A stretch of 53,788 nucleotides of DNA from Alphaproteobacteria bacterium (GTDB lineage: Bacteria; Pseudomonadota; Alphaproteobacteria; RF32; CAG-239): contig SUUY01000008.1 in NCBI GenBank assembly GCA_015062285.1, positions 1 to 53,788 of the forward strand, in the 5' to 3' direction. The translations under genes were made by a program, and so were the position numbers. Position 1 is the first letter of the stretch, and every line of letters starts with the position of its first letter. The notes beneath the pieces are model-generated. The model worked only from the letters and a program-made list of their open reading frames with translations. It was not told the DNA's origin and made no database searches. Shown one piece after another: positions 26,175 to 36,149 of this stretch.

Positions 26175-27194
26175 ATGAAACTGATCCTGTTTTTTTTGAC
26201 AATTGCAATATTTTTTAACAATAACATTTCTTGGGCTAAAAGTAACAGCTTGCGTTACCCTATGAGTAGAAATCGTGTTGTTTGCGGTACTGACACGTCA
26301 AACAAGCTTCTTGCATATAAAGATGAAATAGGTTCTTGGCAGGGATTTGATGCTGATATTTGTCGAAATTTTGCCTTGGCGATTTTAGGAGAAGCTGAAG
26401 CATTTACACTACAAAACATATCAGGAAAAGATGTTGTTAAAGCACTAGATAGTGGGCAAATTGATGTTATGTTAGGAAATCAGGTAATTTCTGCAAAACA
26501 AGAAGTAACTCATCCGGTGGTTGGCACAGATGTTTTGTATATTGACAAGCAGATATTTGCTGAACGCCATAAATCCGATACCAACTCCATGCAGAAATAT
26601 AAAAAGTCTAATGTTTGCGTAGTTGCAAATTCGAATGATTATGAAAATTTGTATGATTACAATCAGAAATACGCCATGGAATTTAATATCTTAAAATACT
26701 CTACCGCCGCGGAAGCAAAGCAAGCTTTTTATTTGGGGCGCTGTCAACTGATTTCGGGAAGCGAAATTTATATCAAGAGTATTGCCGAAAATTTGGTCAG
26801 TAAAGATAATGATATAAGAGTTCTACCAGAAATCATATCTTATCGACCGGTATATGCTTATGTCGCCAAAGCAAATCCGGAATTTCAAGTTGCAGCAAAA
26901 TGGATATTAAATGCCCCTAAGCTTGCAGAACAACAAGGAATAACCTCAAAAAATATAGACAGTTTTATCGGAATTAGAAGCGGATCTGTTAAAAATTTGC
27001 TTGGGTCATCTCCTAACTTATGGAAACAGATGGACCTTCATCCTGACTGGGTTGTATCAGCAATAAAACAACAAGGCAACTTTGGCGAAATATATGAAAG
27101 AAATTTCGGCAAGCACTCTGAGTATAAGATTGAACGCGATAAAAATAATTTAATTGAAAATGGCGGAATAATAAACACACTTCCCTTTATTTAG
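26175..27194 (+). CDS. Polar amino-acid ABC transporter substrate-binding protein
   Basis: 339 aa from ATG 26175; an upstream TTG at 26139 is less likely because the signal peptide begins at MKLILFFLTIAIFF. The mature domain is a type 3 solute-binding fold related to AapJ/GltI: RVVCGTDTSNKLLAY (ligand strand), GSWQGFDADICRNFALAILG, LDSGQIDVMLGNQ, and the second lobe with RCQLISGSE. The canonical T-P-T-xxR ligand segment is altered here (NQVISAKQEVTHPVV), so ligand specificity may differ. No permease or ATPase genes adjoin it, so it is an orphan binding protein. Its 3' end overlaps the convergent esterase gene by 8 nt. Confidence 0.87.
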   Translation: MKLILFFLTIAIFFNNNISWAKSNSLRYPMSRNRVVCGTDTSNKLLAYKDEIGSWQGFDADICRNFALAILGEAEAFTLQNISGKDVVKALDSGQIDVMLGNQVISAKQEVTHPVVGTDVLYIDKQIFAERHKSDTNSMQKYKKSNVCVVANSNDYENLYDYNQKYAMEFNILKYSTAAEAKQAFYLGRCQLISGSEIYIKSIAENLVSKDNDIRVLPEIISYRPVYAYVAKANPEFQVAAKWILNAPKLAEQQGITSKNIDSFIGIRSGSVKNLLGSSPNLWKQMDLHPDWVVSAIKQQGNFGEIYERNFGKHSEYKIERDKNNLIENGGIINTLPFI

Positions 27195-27879
27195 ATATTT
27201 GCCCTGTTATAAATTTAACTCCGTGTTCTATAAATTCTGATGTAATTTGATGTTTGGCATCTTTGATGCTTATGCACTTTACGCTGCAACCAATTCTCTT
27301 TAACTTATCTGCAGTAAACTTCATTGATGCATGACGCAGTAAGTTATCTTCTGTTCCATGTAAAAGCAATGTTGAAGGATGATTTTTGGCATTTTTTTGC
27401 AAATATTCAAATCCTGCAATTATACCGCTAAAACTTAGCAAGCCGCCAATTTTTTCCGGAAACATAAGGGCTGTATATATGGCAGACATTGCTCCTTGAG
27501 AAAAACCGCACAAATATAAATCTGAAGCCTGTAAATCGTATTCTGCAAGTGTTTGTTCGATGTAGGGTTCTAAATATGAGTGTGTCTCAGCCAATCCCAA
27601 ACTCATCTTATTGTAATATTCCACAAAGTCACTCATCTTAGGAGTATTTTTTCTTTCATATTTAGGGTCAAATCGATACATAGAATACCACTGACGCATG
27701 TGATTATCAACTTCACACAGAAATGGTGCCTGAGGAATATGAATTGCACAATCCGGCATGGTATCTATCATTTTTTTTAGGCGCAAATTTACGGTATCGG
27801 CATCATCAAGATAACCATGCAAAAAGATAATGAGCTTTTTAGGAATACCATTAATATGAACAATTTCTTCACGAATCAT
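27187..27879 (-). CDS. Carboxylesterase/phospholipase-type alpha/beta hydrolase
   Basis: 230 aa, Abhydrolase_2-like (YpfH/Est-B type). Oxyanion-hole segment FLHGYLDDADT near 19-29, nucleophile Ser127 in CGFSQGAMS, aspartate in LLHGTEDNLL, and catalytic His in IKDAKHQIT. There is no signal peptide, so it is cytoplasmic. Substrate unknown; relatives hydrolyse short acyl esters or lysophospholipids. It is separated by 62 bp from the operon ending at 27942 and is likely transcribed on its own or by read-through. Confidence 0.85.
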   Translation of the reverse strand: MIREEIVHINGIPKKLIIFLHGYLDDADTVNLRLKKMIDTMPDCAIHIPQAPFLCEVDNHMRQWYSMYRFDPKYERKNTPKMSDFVEYYNKMSLGLAETHSYLEPYIEQTLAEYDLQASDLYLCGFSQGAMSAIYTALMFPEKIGGLLSFSGIIAGFEYLQKNAKNHPSTLLLHGTEDNLLRHASMKFTADKLKRIGCSVKCISIKDAKHQITSEFIEHGVKFITGQISK

Positions 27880-27941
27880 ATTGTGAACCTGACAGTTTAT
27901 ATTGTATGCATTTTTAATATAAAAAATATCTAAACAAATTA

Positions 27942-28433
27942 CTAATATTTTGAAGAAACGGCAAATTTTTCTTCAATATCATCTAAAGTATCTTGTATGT
28001 TTCCAAATAAGTTAATTTTTTGGTTATCCGTCAAAATACAAATTTTACTTTCTTGATGATAGAAACAATATGGAGTTTTGAACCATTTAGCATATTCTAA
28101 GCTATCATCTATTTGCAAATCTATTCCTGCTATCCGACAATACTCTCCTTTGGCCTTATTCCATAAATCTTCAGCAATATGAAAATTTCCGTTGGCGTCG
28201 TAGCTAACTTGATCTTTTGCCTGAAAATAATCTACTATAGCAAAAATATGATCATAACAAAAATTGTGCTGATCAAGTTTTTTTTGAACTAAATATTTAG
28301 GACCTCCGGTGATAATATAAATTTGATGTCCTCGTTTACGAGCTTCCTTAGCAAATAGGGTAAAATATTCTATCCTCGTATCTACCACTCCATGATAGTC
28401 AAGTCCTATTTTTAGTTTATGATATATATTCAT
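27942..28433 (-). CDS. Small HAD-like hydrolase
   Basis: 163 aa. A HAD-superfamily core without a large cap: motif I is IGLDYHGVVDT (Asp12, with His14 in place of the second Asp), motif II is IYIITGG, and motif IV is LQIDDSLEYA. The His at Asp+2 departs from the DxD of phosphatases and may change chemistry or metal use. Its start overlaps the stop of the yhdP-like gene (TAATG), so it is the last gene of the amiC operon. Function not known. Confidence 0.72.
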   Translation of the reverse strand: MNIYHKLKIGLDYHGVVDTRIEYFTLFAKEARKRGHQIYIITGGPKYLVQKKLDQHNFCYDHIFAIVDYFQAKDQVSYDANGNFHIAEDLWNKAKGEYCRIAGIDLQIDDSLEYAKWFKTPYCFYHQESKICILTDNQKINLFGNIQDTLDDIEEKFAVSSKY

Positions 28434-31400
28434 TAATCATTCCCAAATATCGACGAAAACAACTCTTTTAAGGAATTAGGACTCAAAGCAGAAAGAGGAT
28501 TTATGTTGATATTGGGCTCATCAATATTGCCGGTAATATAATAATTTGCAGCAAAAACTGTTCCGTCTTTTCCGCTAAGCAAGCTTCCTACCAAAGGTAT
28601 TTTCCCTATAAATGTATTTAATCCGTATGCCGGAGCTATCAACCCTTTAATATCAAATTCTTGAAACTTACTTATATATATTCCGCTGCCTGAAATTCCC
28701 AGCACATTTCCAAATGCTTTAGCATCTTGTACCTTTAAGACCGAATCTTTATATTCAAACGGAGCATCAAAATGTGAAAAGGCTATTCCATCTCCTGTCA
28801 AAAGATCAACCATGCCGGATAATGAAGCAACAGTCAGAAGCTTTGCAAGTACCGGAGTGTTATGCAAATTAAAATCTCTAACCTTGGCATGCCCAATAAA
28901 ATTCTTATTAGCATCTCTCTTTGCATTTATGCTTAAACGACCGCCTTTCATATTATCATATATGCGCAAAAACTTTAGGGTCGATCCGGCATCATTACTT
29001 TCTATGTTTAGCAAATATTCGTTATTTGCTCTAGGAATATACTCAAGTTTTAAATTTGTAGGCTTAGACTTTTTAGAATAAGGTGCAAAATTCCCGATTA
29101 GGCGCATCTCGTTAATGCCAACACCTTTTAATATTTTTGCTGACCCGGCAAAATTGTGTATTGCAATATTCTCATTAGTCCATAACTTACCAACTGCTAT
29201 ATTAATGTCGGTATCATTTGAGGCTTTCCACTCATCTTCTTCCGCTGATTCATTATTGCTTTCTTGCTCTTTTTTAAGTTGACGCTTAGCCTTTGATTTT
29301 TTGATATCATCTTCGTCTTTGGCAAAAAAGTCTGATAAATTATAGCTATGACCAGAGACATTTATCTTAATTTTATCTCCTGTGTTCTCTCCCATATCTA
29401 TTTTAGCTTGAGCTGATGTTTTGGGCCCCTTTATATCGTATATGTCTATGAGCTTTACACCTCCGCTATCCGAAATTTTTATCCTACCTTTTATGTTGAA
29501 ATTAGGCTTGGAAAGCGAAAATTCCGGAACATCTTTGAGTTTGCCACCGCTGACGTCAAGACGCGCGGTAATAACTCCCTCTGTTCCGCTTTTTTTCTTA
29601 AATCCTAAGAAAGAATAATCAATATCCGATTTTTGCAGATCTCCATTTATATCTGCTATTATGTTATTATCAGAATATTTTGTTATAGTTGCCTGAGCCG
29701 GAATTGAACCTTGAATGTAGTCATTACCGAGAATACTGTAATCCAGCCCCATTTTTTGCTTGAAATTATTATCAAAGTTAAAACCTAATTGATAGCGACT
29801 TTGATAATCTTTGGCCATGAAATTCTCATTCCACATTATACTTATCGGCAGACCGTCGTAATTAGCAACTCCGTTTACCTTCAAACCTTGGTTATTTACC
29901 AAAAGATCTAAATTTTTGGCTTCTATTTTCTTGTTATTAACTAATTTATTGATAACTATATCTTGAAGTTTTGCAGAAACTTCAACCTTGACCTCTTGTG
30001 GAGTTAAATTTTTCTTGAGTTCAAAATTTAAATCTAAGTTAGCTTGAGCACTTCCCTTAATAATAGAAGGATCAATACCCATTTCAGATGTATAGCCCAA
30101 TGGCGGATTATCAATAAGTCTTAAGATATCACTAATTTCGCCTACACCAAACAGTTTAATATGAGCATAGTTATTATCTTTGTCCAAATCATATAATTCT
30201 ATTTCGCCACTTTCAAGAATCACATTGTCTGAAACACCCTTATCAAAAACCATATGCAGTTTATCCGGATAAAAATAAACTTTGCCGTATATATCTGTTA
30301 CTTTAGGCATTTCATTTAAATATTTCAGCGACACACCATCAGCTGTTGCTTCTCCTCTCAAGCCTTTATATACAATCTTTTTTTGCTGTTTGTCGTAGCC
30401 AAAATCAAATTTAAACGAAGCATCGGAAATATACCCGTCAAACATGCTGTCTTTACACCAATTCCATGCAACAGTACCGATATATTTGGGCCAATAATTA
30501 AATAAATCATTTGTAGGTAATTTTTTTACATAGGCATTGATTGTTATTCTCAAATCATTTGGCGATGATTTCAAAAAGTAATTTTTAACTCCACCGATAT
30601 CTACACCCAATAATGCTTCTTGTCCATCGAGTTCCAATCTGGCTTCTTTTATGCTTAACTTTTCTAAATCTCCGCTTATTTCTCCATTAAGCATTATAGA
30701 GCCAATATTAAAATTATCTTCTTCTTTATCTGAAAAAGCTATTTTACCATGCCCCCCTTCTATAGAAAAATTAATCGTGTTTATTAGGTCTTCTATATGG
30801 TTGGGAAGATCTTTGCGATACTCTACCACATTGTTTAGATCTATCATAGTTTCTATACTGCCATTTATCGGAACATCTACTTTATAGTTATCTTTCCAAT
30901 CTTGCGAGGTTAAAAGAGCTACGAGGTTTGCAGGAACCAAATCAGAAAAATAAAATTTTGCCGCTAATTTTCCGCTACCATTACGATAAACAACATCAAA
31001 GCCTAGCGACGATGACGTTTGCTTGAAATTGAACAAAGAATCTATAGATGTCTCTATTTTTCCAAAACCTCTTTCAAAATGATAATTAACATCGGAAAAT
31101 GTCCATTTTTTTCCTAAATCAACCTCATGAAGCTCAAGTTCGGCACCAACAATGTTGATACTGTTAATAAAGCTTTCCGGATATGTCAGATCCTCAGAAT
31201 TAAACCTTTCTAAAAAATTGTTAAATACATCAAAATAATATTCTATCTTCTTTTGATTAATTTCATCTTTTTTATCATTGCTTACTCCATAATTGGTAAA
31301 AATATGTACCTGAGGATTATACACATCTATTGACCCTGGAGCGATAATACCATTTAACAATGCCCTTATACTAAATGATACTGATGTTTTGGGAGCATTA

Positions 31401-31681
31401 ATAATCAAAGAATCATCACTTTTGCGATATGTCACATTGTTTGCTATTATTCTTAGAGGTCTTAAAGATCTGACCAATTCCAAATTAACAGAATCTAAAC
31501 TCACCTGATATTCGGTATTGTCATGATTCAGAGCTTTAATAATATATGGCTTCAAAAAGGGAACCATCACCTCACCTCGATATAATTGCCATATAAACAG
31601 TAGCAGCAAAATAAGACTTGCTACTCCCAAATAATCAAAAATACGTCTAAGGCGATATGTTTTCTGATCAAGCTTTTTCAT
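28433..31681 (-). CDS. Large AsmA-clan protein, YhdP-like (inner-membrane-anchored lipid transport bridge)
   Basis: 1082 aa. One N-terminal membrane helix (LGVASLILLLLFIWQLYRG, ~19-37) is followed by a very long beta-rich periplasmic region built of repeated amphipathic strands. The C-terminal AsmA-like region contains LLTVASLSGMVDLLTGDGIAFSHFDAPF and KIPLVGSLLSGKDGTVFAANYYITGNI, typical of YhdP/DUF3971 proteins. Family members form hydrophobic grooves that carry phospholipids to the outer membrane. An insertion rich in Glu/Lys (DEDDIKKSKAKRQLKKEQES) lies around residue 790-810. It overlaps the upstream hydrolase gene by 14 nt and the downstream HAD gene by 1 nt. Fits with MlaC as part of lipid homeostasis. 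Confidence 0.85.
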   Translation of the reverse strand: MKKLDQKTYRLRRIFDYLGVASLILLLLFIWQLYRGEVMVPFLKPYIIKALNHDNTEYQVSLDSVNLELVRSLRPLRIIANNVTYRKSDDSLIINAPKTSVSFSIRALLNGIIAPGSIDVYNPQVHIFTNYGVSNDKKDEINQKKIEYYFDVFNNFLERFNSEDLTYPESFINSINIVGAELELHEVDLGKKWTFSDVNYHFERGFGKIETSIDSLFNFKQTSSSLGFDVVYRNGSGKLAAKFYFSDLVPANLVALLTSQDWKDNYKVDVPINGSIETMIDLNNVVEYRKDLPNHIEDLINTINFSIEGGHGKIAFSDKEEDNFNIGSIMLNGEISGDLEKLSIKEARLELDGQEALLGVDIGGVKNYFLKSSPNDLRITINAYVKKLPTNDLFNYWPKYIGTVAWNWCKDSMFDGYISDASFKFDFGYDKQQKKIVYKGLRGEATADGVSLKYLNEMPKVTDIYGKVYFYPDKLHMVFDKGVSDNVILESGEIELYDLDKDNNYAHIKLFGVGEISDILRLIDNPPLGYTSEMGIDPSIIKGSAQANLDLNFELKKNLTPQEVKVEVSAKLQDIVINKLVNNKKIEAKNLDLLVNNQGLKVNGVANYDGLPISIMWNENFMAKDYQSRYQLGFNFDNNFKQKMGLDYSILGNDYIQGSIPAQATITKYSDNNIIADINGDLQKSDIDYSFLGFKKKSGTEGVITARLDVSGGKLKDVPEFSLSKPNFNIKGRIKISDSGGVKLIDIYDIKGPKTSAQAKIDMGENTGDKIKINVSGHSYNLSDFFAKDEDDIKKSKAKRQLKKEQESNNESAEEDEWKASNDTDINIAVGKLWTNENIAIHNFAGSAKILKGVGINEMRLIGNFAPYSKKSKPTNLKLEYIPRANNEYLLNIESNDAGSTLKFLRIYDNMKGGRLSINAKRDANKNFIGHAKVRDFNLHNTPVLAKLLTVASLSGMVDLLTGDGIAFSHFDAPFEYKDSVLKVQDAKAFGNVLGISGSGIYISKFQEFDIKGLIAPAYGLNTFIGKIPLVGSLLSGKDGTVFAANYYITGNIDEPNININPLSALSPNSLKELFSSIFGND

Positions 31682-32492
31682 GTGACTTTAGCCATTTCAT
31701 AATATCTTTATAGTTGTGGTAATCATATAAATTTCCATGTTCTGCTTTCGGATATATGATTATATTTTTAGGATAATTTGCATTATCAAACAGATTTTGC
31801 GCTCGAGCTATGGGAACAACTTTGTCATTCGATGCCCCCATAATCAGAATCGGTATATTTATTCTTTTTATCAGTGAAATATTATCGTATTTGTCTTTAA
31901 CAATATATTCCAGAGGTAAAGGGATAAAGACACGATCCTTAACTACATTGTATAAACTATCAAATGGAACTTCTAAAATCAGACTTTTGAAATTTGATTG
32001 AACTGTCACATAGCTGGCCATATGAGAACCTAATGACATTCCGTAAAGTATTATATTGTCATTTTTAATCCCTAAAGAGTTAAGCCAATTTATTGCAGCC
32101 AAGGCGTCTTGCTCCAAACCTTGTTGGGTTATTGTACCTTCAATGCCTCCAAACCCTCTGTATTCCGGAAGCATTGTACCATATCCGGCTTGATAGAACG
32201 GAAGCATTTTATGATAAAACTTTTCAATATTATATGAGTTTCCATGCATAAATACGATTATCGGCTTACCATCTTGAGGCGGAGTATACCATGCATAAAG
32301 GAGAGTTCCGTCTTTTGATTGATATTCGACTTTTTGAGCCGGATAAGAACTTTTATGAGCATTTTCAATATTTGCTTCTATAGATGTGGGATTATAAAAG
32401 AAAAGCTGTGGCACAAAATACACCATAGCACAAAAAATTATGTATCCTAATGCCAAAAAAGATATAACAAATTTGAATAAATTTCTGATCAT
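31668..32492 (-). CDS. Membrane-anchored alpha/beta hydrolase (ABHD13/BEM46-like)
   Basis: 274 aa. One N-terminal membrane helix (LFKFVISFLALGYIIFCAMV) followed by a serine hydrolase domain: oxyanion segment FMHGNSYNIEK near 81-91, PEYRGFGGIEG, nucleophile Ser153 in LYGMSLGSHMAS, Asp in MGASNDKVVP, His in YPKAEHGNLYD. Relatives in this family are often annotated as acyl-protein or phospholipid hydrolases; the substrate is unknown. It begins 3 nt after the prfB stop and overlaps yhdP, placing it inside the amiC-mrcA-prfB transcript. Confidence 0.85.
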   Translation of the reverse strand: MIRNLFKFVISFLALGYIIFCAMVYFVPQLFFYNPTSIEANIENAHKSSYPAQKVEYQSKDGTLLYAWYTPPQDGKPIIVFMHGNSYNIEKFYHKMLPFYQAGYGTMLPEYRGFGGIEGTITQQGLEQDALAAINWLNSLGIKNDNIILYGMSLGSHMASYVTVQSNFKSLILEVPFDSLYNVVKDRVFIPLPLEYIVKDKYDNISLIKRINIPILIMGASNDKVVPIARAQNLFDNANYPKNIIIYPKAEHGNLYDYHNYKDIMKWLKSHEKA

Positions 32493-32495
32493 TAG

Positions 32496-33597
32496 TTATT
32501 TTCCTACCTTATCTGCCAACGATGCCGCCAAGAACAAATCTATATCCCCATCCAACACGGCACGACAATCAGATGTCTCAACTTCTGTTCTTAAATCTTT
32601 TACCATTTTGTAGGGTTGTAGAACATATGATCTGATTTGGTGTCCCCATCCGATATCACTCAAAGCATCTCTTTGTTCTTCTGCCTCTGCTTCTCTCTTG
32701 TTTAACTCTAATTCATATAATCTGGCTCTAAGCATTTTCCATGCGGCATCTCGATTTTGAAATTGAGAACGCTGACTTTGACACTGGACTACTATGCCGG
32801 TTGGTATATGAGTTATTCTTACAGCAGAATCAGTTTTGTTAATGTGTTGTCCGCCCGCACCAGATGCACGATACGTATCAACACGACAATCGGATTCATT
32901 AATATTTATTTCTATTTCATCATCAATAACAGGATATACACCAACAGAAGCAAAACTAGTGTGACGACGAGAATTACTGTCAAACGGCGATATTCTCACC
33001 AAACGATGAACACCACTTTCAGACTTGAGCCAGCCATATGCATTATGTCCGCTTATTTTAACGGTAACCGATTTGATGCCGGCGACTTCACCTTCTGTTT
33101 CTTCTACATATTCAAGCTTATAACGATGAGAATCTGCCCAGCGACTGTACATCCTAAGTAACATTTCAGCCCAGTCTTGCGCTTCTGTTCCGCCGCTTCC
33201 GGCATGAACTTCAAGGTATGCATCATTGGCATCAACCTCGCCTGACAGCAAGGCTTCAATCTCGCTATGTTTGGTTTCTTTTTCCAAATTTTTTAATTGC
33301 GATATTATATCATTTATAACATCTTCATCGCCATCGACTTCTGCAATTTCGGCAAGTTCTATATAATCTGCAAGAGATGTTTCTTTATTTTGATAATCGT
33401 TGAGAGAAAATTCTAAATTGTTTTTTTCCGACATAAGTTTGCGAGCTTCCGTGGGGTTATTCCACAAGTTAGAATCAGACGTCAGAGCACTTAATTCCTC
33501 TAAACGCAAAACAGCATTATCATAGTCAAAGTGACCTCCTTAGCAGATCTAACGACTGCCTAACATTTTGACTAATCTCATATATTTCCGAACGCAT
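32496..33597 (-). CDS. prfB: Peptide chain release factor 2, expressed by programmed +1 frameshift
   Basis: Releases peptides at UGA and UAA. The gene is read in two frames. ATG 33597 (GAGGT upstream) opens 23 codons ending CTT, followed by an in-frame TGA at 33528-33526; reading resumes one base later at GAC (33527) and runs to 32496. The joined product is 366 aa, the normal RF2 length, and residues before and after the shift match RF2 ([17 protein letters not shown], then [12 protein letters not shown]). The anticodon-mimic SPF is in [11 protein letters not shown] and the catalytic GGQ in [11 protein letters not shown]. When RF2 is scarce, slow UGA reading allows the shift, so the gene autoregulates. 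Third gene of the amiC operon. Confidence 0.96.
33525..33540 (-). promoter_or_regulatory. prfB programmed frameshift site
   Basis: On the minus strand this reads AGG AGG TCA CTT TGA C. The AGGAGG acts as an internal Shine-Dalgarno 3 nt before the slippery CTT, followed by UGA and C. It is almost identical to the E. coli site, where the element ends in CUU UGA C. Confidence 0.95.
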
Positions 33598-33618
33598 TGC
33601 TACCTCTTATTGCTCTAA

Positions 33619-36081
33619 TTAATATTCGGATCCCAACTGCACAACATCTTCACTGTCGTCACTATATTCTTGTTTTGTAGTACTATTAGGATCGTTATCA
33701 TTGGCTGATGAACCGATTATTCTTTGAGATTTTTCATCAAAGTTAAATTCCGGTTTTAAGGCTTCAACAATAACTGTTTTATCTTCCGGACGAGCCGGCT
33801 TTCCGGTATCGTGATTTACTCTGACCAACTTTATGCCGGTGGGAATGCGAAATGGAATATCCGGTTGTTTGGCCAACGCATCACGCATAAAATTGTGAAA
33901 GATCGGCAACGCCAATGCAGCTCCGGTTTCAAACTTTCCTAAGCTCTTAGGTTCATCAAAACCAACATATACACCAACAACCAAATCAGGCGAGAAACCA
34001 ACGAACCATGAATCTTGATTTTTGTTTGTGGTTCCGGTTTTGCCGGCAACATGTTTATTTAACCGGCTTAATTTTGCACCCGTACCATGACGTGCAACTC
34101 CTTCTAAGATGCTTACCATTTGGTATGCACTCAAGGGATCTACAATTTGCTCACGATTGTCTTCCAACTGTGGAACTTCTTGGTTTTGCCAAAAATTAAC
34201 CAAACAATTATTACATTTGCGATTATCATGCTTATATATAGTCTTACCATTTTTATCTTGAATTTTTTCAATGAAATACGGAGATACTTTCTTTCCGCCA
34301 TTTACTATAATACCATATGCCGATGCCATATTAATTAAATGTGTTTCTCCTGCTCCAAGTGACATGGAAAGTAAATGTGGCAAATTGGGATTTACACCCA
34401 TTTTTTTAGCGTATTCAGATACTTTATCCATACCGACATCTTGAGCCAACCTGACAGTCATTAGGTTACGAGATTTTTCAATTCCTTGTCTTAAAGTCAT
34501 AAGACCATAGAATTTTTTAGAGTAATTTACCGGCTTCCATTTCGGCAGACCAACACCTTGATCAAGTACAAACGGAGCATCTAAGATCAAATCTGTCGGT
34601 GAATAGCCATTGTCTAATGCTGTTAGATATACAATAGGTTTAAAAGCCGAACCTGTTTGGCGCATTGCCTGAGTGGCTCGATTAAATTGAGATTTTTGAA
34701 ATGAATATCCGCCAACCATTGCCAACACTTTTCCGGTATGAGGATCAAGAGCTACCATAGCACCTTCAACATTGGGAACTTGACGAAGATCATATGTATT
34801 AGCGGGAAGTTTTTTTGCATCTATAACTGTATCAGATACTTTTTCTACCAAAACCACATCACCTTTTTTCAAAACTTCAGCAACATTTTTCGGCTCTCCG
34901 CCCACACTCTGATTTTTTAGGTTTTTACGTGCCCAAGAAATTAGAGCTAAAGGAATTATTCCTTGCTCTCCATTTTCGGTTTCAATTTCTGCCTTAACAG
35001 TAAAAACATCGCGAACAACAGCTTTTTGCCAATTTTTATCCTTTCCTGCCGGAGTTGCAATTTCTTTTAACGACTGTTGAGTATTACCATCTAAAGCAAT
35101 ATTGGCTATTGCTCCTCTCCAACCATGACGAATATCGTAATTTTTCAATTCTGTTTCAAATGCTTTGGTAGCCATTTCCTGAAGTTGTGGGTCTAATGTG
35201 GTACGAATTAAAAGTCCGCCTTCATATAGAGCATCTTCTCCAAACATATGGTCAACCTGACGACGAACCTCTTCGCTGAAATATTGAGCGTGTTTTACAA
35301 AACTATTTTGACGCTCAACAACTTCCAAAGGTTTCTCCTTCGCTGCCGATGCCTCTTCCACATTTATAAATTCTTCTTCCAGCATACGATCAATAACCCA
35401 GTTTCTCCTGCCGACAGCAGCTTCATACTTGGTCTTGGGATTATAATTATTTGGCCCTTTAGGGAGAGCAGCCAGATATGCAGCTTCTTCTACTGTAAGT
35501 TCATCCAAAGACTTGTTAAAATAGTTCAAAGCTGCAGCGGCAACACCATATGAGCGATTTCCCAAATAAATTTCATTTAGATATAGTTCCAATATATGCT
35601 CTTTACTGAAGGCTTGCTCTATTCTAAGCGCCAATAAAGCTTCTTTTATTTTTCGCACGTATGATACTTCGGAGGTCAACAAAAAGTTTTTAGCAACTTG
35701 CTGAGTGATTGTAGATGCACCGGCTGGTCTTCTGCCTCGACCAATATTTTTTATATTATCAATTACTGCTCTCATTATACCCAAAACATCAACACCAAAA
35801 TGAGAGTAGAAGTTTTTGTCTTCAGCAGCTATAAATGCATTTTTTACTAAAGAAGGAATTTTTTCTTCCGGAACAAACAGCCTTTTTTCGGCAGCATACT
35901 CCATCATAAGTTGCCCGTCTCCGGCATATAAGCGAGTAGTTACCGACGGCTCATATTCTGCCAACTGACTGTAATCAGGCAAAGTTTGCGAAATTTGCCA
36001 AACCGAGGTTATTATAAGCACTAAAGCAATAACCGCAAAAAAGAAAAATGTACTTAATAATGAAGACAGAGCTTTAAACAT
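33619..36081 (-). CDS. mrcA: Bifunctional penicillin-binding protein 1A
   Basis: Polymerises and cross-links peptidoglycan at the inner membrane. 820 aa. An N-terminal membrane helix (~10-30) is followed by the GT51 domain with catalytic Glu87 (IAAEDKNFYSHFGVD) and GASTITQQVAKN at ~121-132. An OB-like insert spans ~315-430. The transpeptidase domain has Ser478-x-x-Lys481 (TGSAFKP), SxN at 537-539 and KTGTT at 681-685. The C-terminal tail is acidic and Ser/Asn-rich. All active-site motifs are intact. Lies 21 nt upstream of prfB and 68 nt after amiC, a neighbourhood conserved in alphaproteobacteria. Confidence 0.96.
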   Translation of the reverse strand: MFKALSSLLSTFFFFAVIALVLIITSVWQISQTLPDYSQLAEYEPSVTTRLYAGDGQLMMEYAAEKRLFVPEEKIPSLVKNAFIAAEDKNFYSHFGVDVLGIMRAVIDNIKNIGRGRRPAGASTITQQVAKNFLLTSEVSYVRKIKEALLALRIEQAFSKEHILELYLNEIYLGNRSYGVAAAALNYFNKSLDELTVEEAAYLAALPKGPNNYNPKTKYEAAVGRRNWVIDRMLEEEFINVEEASAAKEKPLEVVERQNSFVKHAQYFSEEVRRQVDHMFGEDALYEGGLLIRTTLDPQLQEMATKAFETELKNYDIRHGWRGAIANIALDGNTQQSLKEIATPAGKDKNWQKAVVRDVFTVKAEIETENGEQGIIPLALISWARKNLKNQSVGGEPKNVAEVLKKGDVVLVEKVSDTVIDAKKLPANTYDLRQVPNVEGAMVALDPHTGKVLAMVGGYSFQKSQFNRATQAMRQTGSAFKPIVYLTALDNGYSPTDLILDAPFVLDQGVGLPKWKPVNYSKKFYGLMTLRQGIEKSRNLMTVRLAQDVGMDKVSEYAKKMGVNPNLPHLLSMSLGAGETHLINMASAYGIIVNGGKKVSPYFIEKIQDKNGKTIYKHDNRKCNNCLVNFWQNQEVPQLEDNREQIVDPLSAYQMVSILEGVARHGTGAKLSRLNKHVAGKTGTTNKNQDSWFVGFSPDLVVGVYVGFDEPKSLGKFETGAALALPIFHNFMRDALAKQPDIPFRIPTGIKLVRVNHDTGKPARPEDKTVIVEALKPEFNFDEKSQRIIGSSANDNDPNSTTKQEYSDDSEDVVQLGSEY

Positions 36082-36149
36082 GACATACCCATATAAAAAA
36101 ACATATATTTTCTCTATTTAATACTCAAAAAAATAAGCTAAGTCAAATA

